Source: BMS3ABIN03 sp964418885 (lineage in GTDB: Bacteria; Bacteroidota; Ignavibacteria; Ignavibacteriales; Ignavibacteriaceae). From it: a stretch of DNA of 11,960 nucleotides. The translations under genes and the position numbers were made by a program. The stretch lies in NCBI GenBank assembly GCA_964418885.1, contig CAYQNW010000102.1, positions 1 to 11,960 of the forward strand, given 5' to 3'. The notes below the pieces were generated by a model, which was given only the letters and a program-made list of their open reading frames with translations, searched no databases and was not told where the DNA came from. Shown one piece after another: positions 9,522-11,960 of the stretch. The first letter of the stretch is position 1, and every line of letters starts with the position of its first letter.

Positions 9522-9545
9522 TTACTCATAACGTAAACTCTCAAT
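9522..9545 (-). repeat. Second ghost permease tail downstream of P5
   Basis: On the minus strand this reads I-E-S-L-R-Y-E-stop (TAA at 9522-9524), 19 bases after the true P5 stop and in no gene; the frame is closed by a stop a few codons upstream (9555-9557). With the P5 end and the module at 9475-9521 it makes three successive tail ends within about 120 bases. Confidence 0.65.
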
Positions 9546-9564
9546 CAGTCTTAGTTAGATGTCA

Positions 9565-11925
9565 TCACTCATACTTCAATGATTCCACTGGATTTGCCGT
9601 TGCAGCTTTTATTGCTTGAAAGCTTACAGTGAAGATTGCGACAAAAAGTGCAAAAATACCAGACAGGATAAATACCCAGATACTTGGAGCGATTTTGTAA
9701 GAAAAATCCTGCAGCCAATTATTTATAAAATAATAAGCAAGCGGCAAAGCAATTATGTCAGCTATACAAACCAGTATCAGGAATTCTTTTGAAAGGAGTC
9801 TCACAATATCACTAATCGATGCACCTAAAACTTTACGAATACCTACTTCCTTTGTTCTCTTTTTCGCAGTAAAAGATGAAAGCCCAAACAAACCGAGACA
9901 AGCAATAAACACCGCAAGTACAGTAAGGTATTCTGAGAGTGCTCCTAACTTTATTTCTTTTTTATATAGTTCATTAAGCTTATTGTCGACAAACGAAAAT
10001 TCAAACGGCCAACCGGAAAAAATATCTTCCCATTTACTCTTCAAAAAACTCATAGTTTGGATAATATTACCGGAACGGGTTTTTGCGGCTATCCGCCAGC
10101 AATTATGTTTTGATATATAAATAACCACCGGTTCAATTTTTTCATGCAGCGTCCAGTAATTAAAATCTTCAACAACACCAATAACCTTCTTTTTCTCGTC
10201 AAAATATTCAACTACACTTCCGATAATATCTTTTGCTCCAATAGACTTTATAGCGGCTTCGTTAAAAATAAACGCATCTTTTTCGTCGGTTCCGTATTCT
10301 TTAGAGAAACTCCTCCCCTTTTTTATTTTTAATCCAAGAGTTTCAATAAAATCATAATCCACGTGCAAAACGTGAGCCCATAAGGTTTTCTTTTCCCCAT
10401 TGATTAAAAATTCAACCGGGTTTGTAATGCCTAAAGGATTTGGTGGAATGGCTGCTGCCCTTGTAACGCTAACGATATTTTTATTTTTTAATACTTCATT
10501 TTTATATGTATCAAAATTGTCCCTGTACTTAAACGGCATATTCATTGTAACCAGGTTTTCTTTTGCGAAACCAAGATTTTTATTTCTTACATAATTGAGC
10601 TGCAGCGATACTATAATTGTACAGGTTATAAATGCAACGGCTAATGTGTATTGCGCCACAATTAAAATCTTTCTCGACAACAAACCTTTAGCCCCGGGAG
10701 AAGTTGAACCTTTGATTATGTTTAGTGGATTGAAAGAAGACAAAAACATTGCAGGGTAACTTCCCGATACCAACCCGATAATTATTCCAAATAATACGAT
10801 CCCCCCTGTAAGTTTTAGATTTCTGAAAATCTCAAATTGTATGTCCTTTGTCATCAGGGTATTAAATGCAGGCAAAAGTAGTTCGATTAATATTATAGAT
10901 AATACAACAGCTATAAGACATGTTATAACAGACTCACCAAGAAATTGTTTAACAAGCTGTCTGCGTTGGGCTCCTATAACCTTCCTGATACCAATCTCAC
11001 CCATCCTGTTTGAATATCGTGAAGTAGAAAGATTCATATAGTTAATAACAGCAAGAATTAAAATTATAAGTGCGATCGTTGAGAAAATATAAATTTCACT
11101 TATATCGCCCTGTTTATCTATGGGATTAAACTTTATATCAGAAGAATAAAGATAAATATCTCTTAAGGGCTGCAATTTCAGTCGTTGATTATTTATTACT
11201 TCATCTTTACCAATATATTTTTCGAGAAAAGCCGGAAGTCTTTTGGAAAAGTTTTCCACAGAATAATTTTTGGGAAGAAGAATATAAGTAGCAAACATGG
11301 AAGGATGCCAGTCTTTCATCCAATCCCGGATATAGCCTGATTTGGGTGACAGAAAATCAAATTGTATATGAGATTTCTCCGGAACATTTTCCATCACCCC
11401 GGTTACCATAAGAGGGTCTTTATTTTCTGAAATAAGAGTCTTTCCCATTGGATCTTCATTTCCAAAATACTTTTTCGCAATTTCTTTTGTAATAACAACG
11501 GAGTTCGGATTTTTTAGCGCTGTGTTAGGGTCCCCTTCAACCAGGTTAAATGAGAAAACCTTGAAAAAATTTGAGTCCACATAATCAAATTCGTTTTCAG
11601 TGAAAGTTTTTTCTTTATAACTAATAACATTACTGGCGCTCCTAACCTGAATGACTTCCAGTTCCGGAAAGTCTGTCCTTAATGCTTCGCACAAAGGCAA
11701 GGGCGTAACACCTTCCAATTCATTCCCTTCCCCTTTTTCACGTATTACTTTATATATTCTGTCTGAATTAGGGTAAAACTTATCATAGCTCAATTCATCA
11801 CTTATAAACAGAAATATTAACAGGCAAATTGCTATACCCACTGCTAATCCAACTATATTTATAAAGGAGTATAGTTTATATTTAACTATGTTCCTGATGG
11901 CTATTTTGAAATAATTTTTTGTCAT
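9565..11925 (-). CDS. P5: MacB/FtsX-type ABC transporter permease
   Basis: A complete protein of 786 residues, starting MTKNYFKIAIRN six bases after an AGGAG site and ending NPVESLKYE. Helix 1 is about 21-42. The first extracytoplasmic domain is 43-276, with DELSYDKF at 43-50, NPNSVVITK at 139-147 and KKYFGNEDPMGK at 151-162. Helices 2-4 are near 277-300, 332-353 and 371-395, with EIGIRKVIGA at 310-319. Helix 5 is 418-440. The second extracytoplasmic domain is 441-660, with GVVEDFNYWTLHEK at 583-596. Helices 6-8 are near 663-685, 714-733 and 748-769, with EVGIRKVLGA at 693-702. Helix 7 begins FLILVCIADIIALP where P1 and P4 have F-T-K-W-(I/V)-L-(L/I)-A-N. It is the first fully visible gene of the array in transcription order. 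As in the other copies, no ATPase accompanies it. Substrate unknown. Confidence 0.95.
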   Translation of the reverse strand: MTKNYFKIAIRNIVKYKLYSFINIVGLAVGIAICLLIFLFISDELSYDKFYPNSDRIYKVIREKGEGNELEGVTPLPLCEALRTDFPELEVIQVRSASNVISYKEKTFTENEFDYVDSNFFKVFSFNLVEGDPNTALKNPNSVVITKEIAKKYFGNEDPMGKTLISENKDPLMVTGVMENVPEKSHIQFDFLSPKSGYIRDWMKDWHPSMFATYILLPKNYSVENFSKRLPAFLEKYIGKDEVINNQRLKLQPLRDIYLYSSDIKFNPIDKQGDISEIYIFSTIALIILILAVINYMNLSTSRYSNRMGEIGIRKVIGAQRRQLVKQFLGESVITCLIAVVLSIILIELLLPAFNTLMTKDIQFEIFRNLKLTGGIVLFGIIIGLVSGSYPAMFLSSFNPLNIIKGSTSPGAKGLLSRKILIVAQYTLAVAFITCTIIVSLQLNYVRNKNLGFAKENLVTMNMPFKYRDNFDTYKNEVLKNKNIVSVTRAAAIPPNPLGITNPVEFLINGEKKTLWAHVLHVDYDFIETLGLKIKKGRSFSKEYGTDEKDAFIFNEAAIKSIGAKDIIGSVVEYFDEKKKVIGVVEDFNYWTLHEKIEPVVIYISKHNCWRIAAKTRSGNIIQTMSFLKSKWEDIFSGWPFEFSFVDNKLNELYKKEIKLGALSEYLTVLAVFIACLGLFGLSSFTAKKRTKEVGIRKVLGASISDIVRLLSKEFLILVCIADIIALPLAYYFINNWLQDFSYKIAPSIWVFILSGIFALFVAIFTVSFQAIKAATANPVESLKYE

Positions 11926-11931
11926 TTAACT

Positions 11932-11936
11932 CTCCT
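11932..11936 (-). promoter_or_regulatory. Shine-Dalgarno site of P5
   Basis: AGGAG on the minus strand, six bases before the P5 ATG at 11925, supporting that start. Confidence 0.8.
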
Positions 11937-11943
11937 GAAAAAA

Positions 11944-11960
11944 TTATTCATACCTTAATG
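11944..11960 (-). other. End of a further permease tail (gene or ghost) at the window edge
   Basis: On the minus strand the last 17 bases read (S)-L-R-Y-E-stop, with TAA at 11944-11946, in the same position relative to P5 as the ghost tail is to P4. It may be the real 3' end of a sixth permease or another ghost tail. The visible stretch is too short to decide. Confidence 0.6.

Larger units (their letters stand above)
11900..11960 (-). repeat. 61-base start-region repeat, copy at P5
   Basis: Partner of 9431-9491, with 57 of 61 bases identical. It covers the first 26 coding bases of P5, the leader with its Shine-Dalgarno site and the end of an upstream permease-like tail. It runs to the window edge, so its full extent is not known. 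Confidence 0.85.

Noticed and set aside
9457..9564. Integron attC site, CRISPR-like repeat or IS remnant in the repeated junctions
   Set aside because: There is no core-site pair, no regular spacer series, no terminal inverted repeats and no transposase or integrase. The repeated bases are explained better as permease tail codons.
1..11960. A hidden ATPase, toxin, nuclease or defence gene on either strand
   Set aside because: No Walker A/B, ABC signature or nuclease motif was seen in any frame long enough to matter. Nearly all the sequence is permease coding.

Overview
The window is one tandem array of five paralogous, large FtsX/MacB-type ABC-transporter permease genes. All lie on the minus strand, so transcription runs from right to left. 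I number the genes P1 to P5 in order of increasing coordinate; in transcription order they read P5, P4, P3, P2, P1. Each intact gene encodes about 785-812 residues with the same internally duplicated plan: one N-terminal membrane anchor, a large extracytoplasmic MacB_PCD-like domain, three FtsX helices, a fifth helix, a second extracytoplasmic domain, three more FtsX helices, and a short conserved C-terminal tail of the type NPVKSLRYE. No ATPase (no Walker A or ABC signature protein), adaptor protein, outer-membrane factor, RNA gene or transposase is visible on either strand.

The DNA is AT-rich and the proteins resemble the long MacB-like permeases common in Bacteroidota and relatives (the FCB group). 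Clear AGGAG-type Shine-Dalgarno sites precede P2, P4 and P5. These are uncommon in Bacteroidia, so an Ignavibacteria-, Chlorobi- or Calditrichota-like lineage is a reasonable guess. This is inference only.

Layout: 1-2195 is P1, open at both ends (its 3' end is off the window and its 5' end is in a gap). 2196-2295 is exactly 100 N. 2296-4565 is P2, whose last dozen or so codons are in the gap. 4566-4650 is a junction. 4651-7005 is P3. 7006-7017 is a 12-base junction with a stop/Shine-Dalgarno overlap. 7018-9456 is P4. 9457-9564 is a junction. 9565-11925 is P5. 11926-11960 is another junction, carrying what looks like the end of a further permease tail, so the array probably continues to the right.

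The most interesting signal is in the junctions. Those downstream of P3 and P5 contain extra 'ghost' copies of the permease 3' end (K-S-L-R-Y-E-stop) outside any gene. They are arranged as a 47-base module with 37/47 identity between the two sites. The junction after P5 shows three successive tail ends. The start regions of P4 and P5 share 57/61 bases although the genes they introduce have diverged strongly. This looks like repeated unequal recombination, gene loss or gene conversion at the gene junctions. The assembly gap falls at the same kind of junction and is too short to hold what must be missing. The transported substrate or signal cannot be read from the sequence, and no novel enzyme system is evident.
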